This document shows, piece after piece, positions 46,253 through 55,762 of a DNA stretch of 64,000 nt. The notes under the pieces are model-generated. The model was given only the letters and a program-made list of their open reading frames with translations. It made no database searches and was not told the DNA's origin. This DNA comes from Elymus sibiricus (lineage: Eukaryota; Streptophyta; Magnoliopsida; Poales; Poaceae): NCBI GenBank assembly GCA_039707655.1, contig CM077665.1:140121148-140185147 (forward strand), in the 5' to 3' direction. Position 1 is the first letter of the stretch, and the number at the start of each line of letters is the position of its first letter. The position numbers were made by a program, and so were the translations under genes.

Positions 46253-46398
46253 TCACCGCGTGTACACTTGTGGAGACGACAGTTCCCCCATCCCACAGGG
46301 CGTGTAGGGAAAAGATGCATTTACACCTGCAGCATGGCCAGCAATATCACCGTAGTGCCTTGGACGTAGGATGCCCAAGTACTGAAGCCTCGACTGCT

Positions 46399-47577
46399 TC
46401 AAACGGAGGCTACCCCCCTTGTCAACGTATCGCACAAGAAGACGACATCCTCAAAAGGATGGAACCCGAGGAAGCTAATATAATCAGACTTAGTTTCCCG
46501 CCCCGCCACCGGCGCGCCTTCTTCTTCTTCGTCGTCGTCTGACGCGCCGCCGTTGTTAACATCATCCAGGACCCAACGCTCATCGGTTTCTTCTCGACGA
46601 TACATGGTCGTACGCGCCAGTGCTTGCGCTTGCTCGAGGTCGACGCGATGCTTGAGCACCCACTCGCATCGCCCGCACGACTCGTCAAGCCTCCAAACCC
46701 GAAGCAATCTGAATGGGGCGTCCTGTACCAAGGCGCAACGGACCTCGTTCTCCGACTTGCCCAGATAAAGCGCCGGATATTCGGACGTCTCCATGGCCAT
46801 GCCCGCCGGAGGGCGGATCACTCGGTACTTATGATCCGCCATCGATATCCTGCAGCAGAAATCGTTCTGGATGTGCACGTACAGCGCCCCGCGCAGGTAG
46901 ACGCCGTAGCGCTTCAGGTCTAGCCTGCCCTCCTCCAGGATGTCGGCGATGGTTCCCGCGGCGTTTCCTTGCCGGACGAACGACCTCTCCTCCCACCGTT
47001 TCGTCTCCGACGAGTAGACGGGCAGGACGAACGGCGATGGCGGCCACTCCGATTCCCTGGACATGCGGCCCAGCCTATCCTCCCATGGGACGAGAGGGAT
47101 CGAGACCACCTCGTAGTGAGGAGAGACGCTGGGATCAAACACCAGAAACTCTCCTCCCAAGGCGTAGAAATCCTCCATCCCGACGCGCGAGGCCGGCGGC
47201 GGCGGCAGCCGCGCGTACTGCCGCGTTGCGGGGTTGACCACCATGTCGGAGAGTAGGACGAGGCCGTTGCAGTGCTCGCTGACGGTGGTGTTGGCCGAGT
47301 AGGTGAGGTCGCTGGAGACGGCGGTCCTGGTCGACGGACGGAAGAACTCCGAGACCGGTAGGTAGTTGAAGTCTATGAAGATCCCGCCGAGCGTGTGCGG
47401 AAGGAGGTCTGCTCGCAGCAGCTGGCCGGCGTCGATCATGTCGTGCCAGACCTTGCAGACGCAGCGTGACGCGGCGAGGCTGCACGGCGGGAGACGGCGG
47501 AGGATGTCCGCGACCACGTCGTCGGGTAGCAGCTTTATTACTGCTTCCATATCTGTTCCTTCTCCTTGCTTGATCAC
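46399..47577 (-). CDS. F-box protein, C-terminus displaced by a frameshift
   Basis: 392 codons from the ATG at 47577; the ATG at 47550 (MEAVIKLLPDDVV) is an equally good start and fits relatives better. The F-box lies at residues about 17-56 (LPDDVVADILRRLPPCSLAA, CVCKVWHDMI) and would bind SKP1 in an SCF ubiquitin ligase. The rest is the F-box-associated region typical of large grass families, with an acidic run (DDDEEEEG, residue about 345). The frame ends prematurely at 46399. The neighbouring frame continues the family-like C-terminus (RLQYLGIL, ASFPYTPCGMGEL) to a stop at 46253-46255, so one base is missing or extra near the G6 run at 46412-46418. Single exon, convergent with the SCAPER-like gene. 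A TATATATA box lies at about 47794-47801. Confidence 0.88.
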   Translation of the reverse strand: MIKQGEGTDMEAVIKLLPDDVVADILRRLPPCSLAASRCVCKVWHDMIDAGQLLRADLLPHTLGGIFIDFNYLPVSEFFRPSTRTAVSSDLTYSANTTVSEHCNGLVLLSDMVVNPATRQYARLPPPPASRVGMEDFYALGGEFLVFDPSVSPHYEVVSIPLVPWEDRLGRMSRESEWPPSPFVLPVYSSETKRWEERSFVRQGNAAGTIADILEEGRLDLKRYGVYLRGALYVHIQNDFCCRISMADHKYRVIRPPAGMAMETSEYPALYLGKSENEVRCALVQDAPFRLLRVWRLDESCGRCEWVLKHRVDLEQAQALARTTMYRREETDERWVLDDVNNGGASDDDEEEEGAPVAGRETKSDYISFLGFHPFEDVVFLCDTLTRGVASV

Positions 47578-47888
47578 ACGTCGCTCTTGGACGAGTACCT
47601 AGCTCAAATACAACGCCTTGCCGATTGCTTTGATTCAATTCCGGCGAATACTCCAGCAGCCACGCTTGACCGGCGGACTCTGTCTCAAGCACATGTGAAC
47701 CTAGCTTGTACACCCTGGGCGCTGATCCAACTAGCTAGCAGCCTAGCACACACCCGAGACACAACACGGCGACACAATGTATATATAGACACGTATATAT
47801 ACCACCAAAGGCGGCATATAGAATATACGGTGACCGATCCGAGTCCGGTCCGGACGTGGACTAAATAAATTTTTTGACAAAGAAACGT
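47578..47888 (-). promoter_or_regulatory. Upstream region of the F-box gene
   Basis: Two TATA-like stretches on the minus strand (47794-47801 and 47780-47788), about 205-225 bp ahead of the ATG. Otherwise no ORF or repeat is supported. Confidence 0.5.
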
Positions 47889-48737
47889 GAGCTATCATTT
47901 TCAATAGAAGATGCAGATGCAAAAATACAACTTTTGCATTTTCAAGGTTCAAAAACCCCTCTTCAAAGTAGATGCATTGCAAATTTGCATCTCCGCCCAT
48001 TGAAGATGTAAAAAGCCAAGCTTCGCGTCAACCGCCCAACGGCCTTCATTCTGCTTCCCCGTGACCGACACTCGCTCGCCCAACTCCGCCGCCAGCCGAT
48101 TCCAACCAAAATCGACACCGCCGCCGCCCGCCCTGCCGCCACTCCGCCCGTCTGTCCCCCGCCGCCCGCCTCGCCGCACTAGTGCCGTCTGTCCCTAGCA
48201 GCCGCCCGTTTCGTTTTCGGCCGCCGAAGGTCGTGGTCGGGCTGGTCGCCGTTATGCTTTCCACGATGAGGTCGTGGTCGGGCTGGGCTCGTTCCTAGCC
48301 AAGACCAACCGCCAGAGGTAGGGGAGGCACGCCAAGCCGCCCGCCCAATGGCTGCCCTACTCCGTTCTTCCCGTTTCGCATAGCCGGCCGCCCGCAACGC
48401 CGAGCTCCCGCGGTCTCCTCTGCAGGGCTGTGGCCGTCTCCTCTGTCGAACCGCCACCGCCGCCCGCCCAAGCCGCTGTCGAACGGCTACCCAACCCGCA
48501 GCCGACCGATTTCTTCCACCCCGCACGAAAGGTGTACAACGGCTGAATTGTCGTCGACAACTTTTGCATCTCCAGTTTGCATCATCTGTTGGAGTTGCTC
48601 TTTTACATCTCCAATATACATCATCTGTTGGAGTTCACACTTTTTTGAAGATGTAAAAAGCATTTTTTGGAGTTGTAAAATTTTCACATCTCTTGTTTTA
48701 CATCTTCAAATTTGCATTTTTTATTGGAGATGCTCTC
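47889..48737. mobile_element. Non-autonomous PIF/Harbinger-like element
   Basis: The right end reads TTGGAGATGCTC (48726-48737), the mirror of the GAGCATCTCCAA end used by many Triticeae Harbinger/Tourist elements. The left end near 47889 is a degenerate counterpart (GAGCTATCATTTTCAATAG). Both subterminal parts contain repeated gatgcaaa/tttgcatc words. The middle (48030-48530) is GC-rich without a recognisable gene. No clear target duplication was found, so boundaries are tentative. Confidence 0.45.
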
Positions 48738-49332
48738 GGTTTTTTTTAAAGGAGAGAAACATGGGCTCTTAGTTAATTCTAACAATAATAATAGCGTCAA
48801 ATATTGTGCTCTCTTATCTTATTCCCTCTGATACTACCCATCATTTGTAAACATTGCTCCAATGCACGACCGCAAACGAACACCTGTTGTGTCCAATTTA
48901 TGTCCGTTTGTGTCGGAGAAATGGAGGTTTGTGTCCGTTTGCGGTCGTCCAGCCATCGGTGCGTCTAACCCGCCGACGCATTTTAGAAATGTCCGGATTA
49001 TGGACATAATTTTAAACAAAAATGACATTGTAATTAATTATAAACACTACATATTATTATTTTTGAATCATCCCCCCCCCCCCCCCACACTTTATTCATT
49101 AGATAAAATAGATACATCGTCTGTGAGGCAGCGGTTCGTTAAAAAAATCATAAGTCACAGAAAATCTCACTAACCTAGCTAGTTCGCGAGCTACCTTATT
49201 AGCTTCTCTATTACAATGTTTAAAACTACATACTACATTAATCTTAAAAGTCCACAAAGTCACTGCCGCACATTGACATTAAACTGAAAATTTAAACTAT
49301 AAAAACTAAAACCCTAGATCTGGCCGTCGTCT

Positions 49333-49760
49333 TCAGTCGTCACCTTCCTCGTCCTCATCGTCCATGGTGAGGTCGATGTACGACGGTGGCTGCCAAAGGT
49401 GGGCTGGCGGCCCCTCCGATGGCTGCCATTGCGGGGCGGGCGGGGGTGGTGACCATGCATGTTGTGGTTGTGGTGGTGGTGGTGGTGACCATGACTCGGC
49501 ATCCACCCACGAGGCCGGTGGTGCGGCCGGCGGGCTGCATGGCACCGTGGATGTCCAACTCCACAACTGCCCCACCAAGTTCGGGTTCCAGCCCTGCTCA
49601 GCCACCCCCTTCTTCACCTCCGGCTCGAGGATGGCGATGCCATCATCTCCTTCAGGCCATCCCACTGCTCCCGCTGTTGGCGCCCGTACTCCATCTAGGA
49701 CTCCTCCATCACCCAGCCCACCAGTCGCTCATCCTCTTCGATGGTCATGGTGGGAGGTGG
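49333..49760 (-). pseudogene. Proline-rich ORF of the degenerate DNA transposon
   Basis: From a possible start near 49745 (MTIEEDERLVGWVMEES), a TAG and a frame change are met before the open frame 49665-49333 (GWPEGDDGIAILEPEVKK ... SPPPPPQPQHAWSPPPP ... IDLTMDDEDEEGDD). It ends in an acidic tail. No domain recognised. The TGG/GGTGGT repeat at 49460-49490 encodes the proline run. Confidence 0.4.
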
Positions 49761-49870
49761 TGGCGGCGGGGATGACGAGGGGAGCACACACACGGACAAC
49801 ACCCATTGGGGAGGTGAGCATTAGGCCAAGGGAGTGAGGTCGTCGTCTCCCAGTAATGTCGACAGATACC

Positions 49871-50189
49871 TGTTGAAGTGTAGATGTGGATTACCTAGCC
49901 CTTTCCATCAGTTCGGACTTTTGGTTGCGTTGGCTAGTGCATGAAGCTTAACATGGTATCAGAGCTAAGGTCTTGAGTTCAAGTCCTGGCTTTCGCAGTT
50001 TATCTAAAAAATGGCTGCTGCCCCCCTTTGTCCACGTATAGGCCTCTTGAGCCATACCTCTGAGTCTGTCCACATGTTGACTTTTCGCATCACATGTGAG
50101 AGGGGGTGTTGAAGTGCATATGTGGATTACCTAGCCCTTTCCATTAGTTCGGACTTTTGGTTGCGTTGGCTAGTGCATAAAGCTTAACA
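49871..50189 (+). mobile_element. TRIM (miniature LTR retrotransposon) with intact target duplication
   Basis: Two 83-bp terminal direct repeats, 49871-49953 and 50107-50189, both starting TGTTGAAGTG and ending AAGCTTAACA, with four differences. Directly after the first is the primer-binding site TGGTATCAGAGC (49954-49965, initiator tRNA-Met type). Directly before the second is the purine tract GTGAGAGGGGG (50096-50106). The 5-bp target duplication ATACC lies at 49866-49870 and 50190-50194. The internal 153 bp has no coding capacity. Confidence 0.93.
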
Positions 50190-50270
50190 ATACCCACCTT
50201 GACATACGGGCGGTTCCATGGCGCGACGGTGGGAGGGGAAAGGGGGAAGGTGGGTTGCGAGGTGGAGTTC

Positions 50271-51787
50271 TGAAAGCACATATGCTCCCTTGGTGGTTTT
50301 GATAATTCATGACAACATACATTGTCTCTTGGACTAATAGCCCTACCTAGTTTATTTCAGGTTTAGTCCACATGTTGAATTGGCAAAGGATTGCGAGGAG
50401 ACCCCAAGATGCAAGGAATAGGATTGGCCAAGCTACACGTATGAAGACTCTACATTTTACTTTGTGAGAAATCACTTTGAGTCCATAGGAAAGCCAATAC
50501 TATCAAAAAGGGGTGAGGTAAGAATGATGAATGAAATGCTCAAGATGATCAAGTCTTAGCCACCAAATACACTCACACGCTCTTCCACAAATATTCTGTC
50601 TTAGATCCTACCACTGAAAATCGGTGCCACCAAGAATATCCTATCGGCTACACCGAGTCAAAACCCTAGACAGAAACCCTAGCCAAAACCTATCTCTCGA
50701 TACTACCAAGTTTCATATCGGTGCAACCGAGTTTCAATGACCAACTTTCTGTTACCTCATTCACAAGAATCGGAATTTCCGAGAATTGTGAATCGGTCTC
50801 ACCGAGTTGTGTAACTGCCCTCGGCCACTCATATCGGTACCACCGAGAATTTTATATCGGTCTCACCGAAAACGCCAAAGTTGCCACATTTTGCACTAGT
50901 CGGTGCAACCGAGTTTTCACCTCGGTTTCACCGAGTTGGGCAATAATGTTGTAACAGTTGAATTTTTGGAGATGCCTATATATACCCCTCCACCACATCC
51001 CACTCGTAAGAGAAGCACTCAGAACAGACCCACACTTCCCATATCCAAATTTCTGAGAGAGAACCACCTAGTCTTGTGTTGAGGTCAAGATCATCCACTC
51101 CAACCATATGGATCTTGATTTCTAGCCTCCCCAAGTTGCTTTCCATCCAATCAATCTCTTCTACCCAAGCCAAATCTGTGAGAGAGTAATTGAGTGTTGT
51201 GGAGACTATCATTTAAAACATAAGAGCAAGGAGTTCATCGTTACTATCGCATCTATTACCTTTTGTTGGGTGGTGCCTCCTAGATTGGTTAGGTGTCGCT
51301 TGGGAGCCTCCTACTTCGTGTTGTGGAGTTGAACCAAGAAGTTTGTACGGGCAAGGAGATCGCCTACTTCGTGAAGATCTACCCATAGTGAGGCTAGTCC
51401 TTCGTGGACTGAAGCCGTTATGGAATAGTCGAGGTTGCTACTTCGTGGACCCTTTGTGGGTGGAGCCCTCCGTGGACTCTCGCGACCGCTACCCTCCGTG
51501 GGTTGAAGACTCCATAAACGTGGACGTACGATAGCACCACCTATCGGAACCACGGGAAAAATCTTCGTGTCTCCATATTGCGTTTGATCTTCCTATCTCA
51601 ACTCTCTTACATATGCTTGTCTTTACTTTCCGTTGTCATATTTGTTGACTAGCATGTGTAGGGTGCACTAGACTTGTTAGAATTGCTAAAATCCGCCAAC
51701 CAATTAACTTGGGAAAAGGTTAGGTTTTTAATTTGTCAAGTAGTCTATTCACCCCCCCCCCTCTAGACATCCCTTCTAGTGATCCCA
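50271..51787 (+). repeat. 5' LTR of the Copia element (1517 bp)
   Basis: Starts TGAAAGCACATATGCTCC and ends GTGATCCCA. Carries a TCGGTnnnACCGA palindrome array (50600-50940), a TATATATA box (50977-50984) and a C-run at 51752-51761. The start resembles that of element X (TGTAAGAGCATATTTCTCCC) and both share the following gttttgat/ttgatgacaa text, suggesting related LTRs. Confidence 0.9.
50600..50984 (+). promoter_or_regulatory. Palindrome array and TATA box of the Copia LTR
   Basis: About ten 13-bp units of type TCGGTnnnACCGA (atcggtctcaccgag, atcggtaccaccgag, gtcggtgcaaccgag, ctcggtttcaccgag and degenerate ones) in about 340 bp, ending about 40 bp before TATATATA at 50977-50984. The 3' LTR copy repeats them at 58085-58405. 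Confidence 0.75.
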
Positions 51788-51791
51788 GAAT

Positions 51792-51803
51792 TGGTATCAG
51801 AGC
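51792..51803 (+). promoter_or_regulatory. Primer-binding site of the Copia element
   Basis: TGGTATCAGAGC, the standard initiator tRNA-Met primer site of plant Copia elements, 4 bp after the LTR end. Confidence 0.9.
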
Positions 51804-51844
51804 TTTGGTCTACAAAGCTTCGGTTTCATCACCGTTGGAGGAAG

Positions 51845-54234
51845 ATGGACGTGTCTAGTTTGGGGAGTCTTAGTTATAGAGTGCCCGTTCTCTATGGGGA
51901 GTACTATAGTCAATGGAAATATGAGATGCTTGAGTTATTCAATGAATTCCATTTGAGCAAGTATGTTAAGAACCCCTATGTACCTCCCATTGATCCTTTA
52001 CATCCCACACACAAAGATGAAATTGATATGCTATGCAATCTTAGAACTGTTAATCTTATCATTAGAGGATTGCCTAGAATTGTGTTTGATCAAATGATTT
52101 TTTTGAATGTGCTTATACTTTGTGGAGTGATTTGGAGAAACGATATCCAAATTATTCATTGAGCAACCTTGATGAAATTCTTCATAAATCTATTGTTTTT
52201 CACAAAATGATGCCTAGTGATTCTAAGTTTGATGACTATCTATTTGAGCTTAGAGACCTCATGCGTGCTAAAGAAGATGTCATAACTATCAACAACATCA
52301 TTGTTGAAGCCATTCGCATTCATAAACTTGAACATTGTCATGATCACAAATCTAACGAATCTCTTATTTATGACGAGGATTTCCCACTTGATGATGACAA
52401 TGTGGAACATGTCTACTATGATGAAGATGAGTTGTTCGACATCGAGTATGAGAAGACTATGAAGAATCTAAGTCTCATGGCAAACTTCAAGGATTACATG
52501 TCTGGAGGAAAAGAGTGGATTCTCGATAGTGGATGCACCGATCATATGACCGGAGATAGAGACATGTTTCAAGAAATCACACCAAACCATGAACCGCGAA
52601 GGTATGTGACTTTTGGAGACAACTCCAAGGGTAAGGTACTCGGTCTTGGTAAGGTGGCCATATCCCATGATAGCTCTATTCAAAATGTCATGCTTGTTGA
52701 ATCCCTTGGCTATAATCTTCTTTCCGTATCTAGACTTGCCGACTTCGGTTTTAATGTGATATTTACCAAAGTAGATTGCCAAGTGTTTCGTCAAGATAAT
52801 CATAGCATGGTCTTTACCGGTTTCCGTAGAGGTGATCTATACATCGTTGATTTCACTAAGAGAGCCAAACCTCACACTTGTCTTATTGCAAAATCTTCTA
52901 AAGGTTGGCTTTGGCATAGAAGACTAGGACATGTTGGTATGCGTAATTTAGACAAGCTCAGCAAAGGTGATCATATACTTGGTGTTAAAGATGTTCTCTT
53001 TGACAAAGATAGACTTTGTAGTGCTTGTCAAGCTGGAAAGCAAGTAGGTGGAAGTCATCCCGTAAAGAATATCATGACTACTAGGAGACCACTCGAGTTG
53101 CTTCATATGGATCTTTTTGGTCCCAATACTTACAAGAGCCTCGGTGGAAATTCCTTTGGTCTAGTTATAGTTGATGATTTTTCCAGATTTATTTGGGTAT
53201 TCTTTCTTGATGATAAGTTGCAGGTGCAAAAGATCTTCAAGAACTTCGCTCGCAAAGCGCAAAATCAGTTTGAAGTGAAGATCAAGAAAGTTCGGAGCGA
53301 CAACGGATCGGAGTTCAAGAACACGAATGTGGATTCCTTTCTTGACGGAGAAGGGATTTCACATGAGTTCTTGGCTACGTACACGCCTCAACAAAATGGA
53401 GTTGTTGAGAGGAAGAACCAGACTCTTATAGAGATGGCTAGAACGATGCTCGACGAATACAAGACGCCAAGACACTTTTGGGCGAAAGCCGTGGAAACAG
53501 CGTGTCATGCCACGAACCAACTCTACTTGCACAAGCTTCTCGGTAAAACGGCATACGAGCTACTCACCGGTAACAAGCCCCAAGTTGGATACTTTCGGGT
53601 ATTCGGCTCCAAGTGTTACATTCTTGATAAGCATTGTCATTCTAAATTTGCTCCTAAGTCTCATGAAGGTTTCCTACTCGGTTACAGATCAAACTCTCAC
53701 ACTTACCGTGTCTACAACAACTTCACTCGAAAATTTGAAGAGACGGTAGATGTGAAGTTTGATGAATCTAATGGTTCGCAAGTCAAACAATTGCCGAATG
53801 ATGTAGGAGATAAGGAACCTTCGGAAGCTATCCAAGACTTGTCCATTGGCAAGATTCGTCCCATGGAGGTGAAGGAGAGTACTTCATCAACCCAAGTGGA
53901 AGCCCCTACTTCGCGTCAAGGCGAATCTCAACACGACATGGAGGCATCCACAAGTGGTACACGCCAAGATGAAGAGGATGAAGAAGTTCATCATGAAGAT
54001 CCACCACAACCGCCTTCACCACCACCTCAAGGTAACGACAACGAAGAAAAAGATGATGATGAAGAAGCTCCACCATCCAACAAGCAAAAGCTACCCCGAG
54101 TTCGAGCAAGAGTGAACAAAAATCATCCTCTAGATCAAATCTTCGGTGACATACAAACCGGGAGGATAACTCGCTCTAAAACTCGATTAGCTAACTTTTG
54201 TGAGCATCATTCATCTCTAGTATTGGGCCTTTGA
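51845..54234 (+). pseudogene. Copia gag, protease and integrase, frameshifted in gag
   Basis: gag starts MDVSSLGSLSYRVPVLYGEY at 51845. The frame changes at a T7 run (52098-52104) and continues as WSDLEKRYPNYSLSNLDEIL. No CX2CX4HX4C zinc knuckle follows; gag passes through an acidic stretch straight to protease (WILDSGCTDHMTG, catalytic DSG at about 52525). Then come the pre-integrase zinc-binding region (LWHRRLGHVGMRNLDKL ... CSACQAGK) and the integrase core with Asp, Asp, Glu kept (HMDLFGP, VRSDNGSEF, PQQNGVVERKN). The tail is acidic and proline-rich (HHEDPPQPPSPPPQG). The frame stops at 54234 just before RT. Confidence 0.9.
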
Positions 54235-55762
54235 AGGTAGAAGAAGCTCTTCAGGACCCGGATTGGGTGAATGCTATGCACGAGGAGCTACACAACTTCA
54301 AGAGAAACGAAGTGTGGACACTAGTGGAGAATCCCAAAGACGAGCAAAACATCATCGGAACCAAATGGGTGTTTCGGAACAAACAAGACGAAGACGGTCA
54401 AGTCGTACGCAACAAGGCGCGTCTCGTGGCTCAAGGCTACACCCAAGTCGAAGGATGGACTATGGTGAGACCTATGCACCCGTTGCTAGACTTGAAACTA
54501 TCCGCATTCTTCTTGCTTATGCTAATCACCATGATATCAGTCTTTATCAAATGGACATTAAAAGTGCATTCTTAAATGGTGAGATTGAAGAACAGGTCTA
54601 TGTTAAACAACCCCCTGGTTTTGTGAATCCTAAGAAACCTAATCACGTTTACAAGCTTCGTAAAGCACTTTATGGACTTAAGAAAGCCCCACGTGCTCGG
54701 TATAAATGCTTAACGAAGTTTCTCATTGAAAAGGGTTTTGAAATTGGTAAAATTGATGCAACCTTATTCACTAAGAGAGTTAATGGTGAATTATTTGTGT
54801 GCCAAATCTATGTGGATGATATTATCATTGGATCTACTAACCCACAATTTAGTGAAAGATTTGGAAGGTTGATGTCCGAGAAGTATGAGAGGTCCATGAT
54901 GTGTGAGCTGAAATTTTTCCTTGGTTTGCAAATCAAGCAAACGAGAGAAGGAACTTTCATCTCTCAAACCAAGTATACCAAGGACTTTATCAAAAAGTTC
55001 AACATGCAAGAGTGTAAAGGTATGAAAACTCCTATGCCTACTAGTGGACATGTTGACCTCACCAAGGAGGAGAAACCCGTTGATCAAAAGGTTTATCGAT
55101 CAATGATTGGTTCATTGTTATATCTATGTGCCTCCCGTCCCGACATTATGCTTAGTGTGTGCATGTGCGCTAGATATCAAGCCGCTCCTAAAGAATGTCA
55201 TCTTAAGGCCGTGAAAAGAATTGTGAGATACTTGATACAAACACCAAACTTTGGCATATGGCATCCCAAGGGATCTTCTTTTAACCTTGTTGGCTATTCT
55301 GACTCGGACTATGCCGAAGATAAGGTTGATAGAAAATCCACCTCGGGTACATGTCAATTTCTTGGTAGTTCTCTTGTGTCTTGGTCATCCAAGAAACAAA
55401 ACTCGGTATCTCTATCTACCGCCGAAGCGGAATACATCGCCGCCGGATCATGTTGTGCTCAATTGCTATGGATGACTCAAACTCTTAAGGATTATGGAAT
55501 CCATGTGAGACATGTTCCATTGTTGTGTGACAATGAGATTGCTATTAAAATTGCTCATAATCCCGTGCAACATTCTCGAACTAAGCACATTCAAGTTCAT
55601 CATATTTTCATTCGTGATCATGTTGCTAAAGGGGACATTAATCTCAAATATGTTCGTACCAACAAGCAATTGGCCGATATCTTTACTAAGCCACTTGATG
55701 AGAAAGTGTTTTGTCACTTGAGGAGTGAGTTGAACATCATTGATGCTTCAAACTTGTGCTAG
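54231..55762 (+). pseudogene. Copia reverse transcriptase and RNase H, frameshifted
   Basis: RT begins in one frame (VEEALQDPDWVNAMHEELHN, GTKWVFRNKQDEDG) and shifts near 54455 to a second (YGETYAPVARLETIR), which stays open to 55762. Motifs: MDIKSAFLNGEIEEQVYV, the active site QIYVDDIIIGST (YVDD at 54809-54820), and FFLGLQIKQ. RNase H has GYSDSDYAEDKVDRKSTSG, SLSTAEAEYIAAGSCC, NPVQHSRTKHIQVHHIFIRD and LADIFTKPL. Two frame changes separate it from integrase, so the polyprotein is not made intact. Confidence 0.92.

Larger units (their letters stand above)
48850..50265 (-). mobile_element. Degenerate DNA transposon, possibly Harbinger-like
   Basis: The left side carries a subterminal-type sequence (ccaatgcacgaccgcaaacg, ggtttgtgtccgtttgcggt) seen at ends of Triticeae DNA elements, then AT-rich non-coding DNA with a C-run at 49074-49086. 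A proline-rich minus-strand ORF follows. The right end is not identified; a TRIM and then a Copia LTR interrupt it. Classification is uncertain. Confidence 0.35.

Noticed and set aside
46024..47256. Several plus-strand open frames of 60-174 codons
   Set aside because: Antisense to the GC-rich F-box gene; their composition follows its codon bias.
47135..47713. 192-codon minus-strand frame overlapping the F-box gene start
   Set aside because: Out-of-frame Arg/Pro-rich reading of the F-box coding sequence.
48046..48569. Arg/Gly-rich minus-strand frames
   Set aside because: GC-rich interior of a probable non-autonomous element; no recognised domain and no consistent start.
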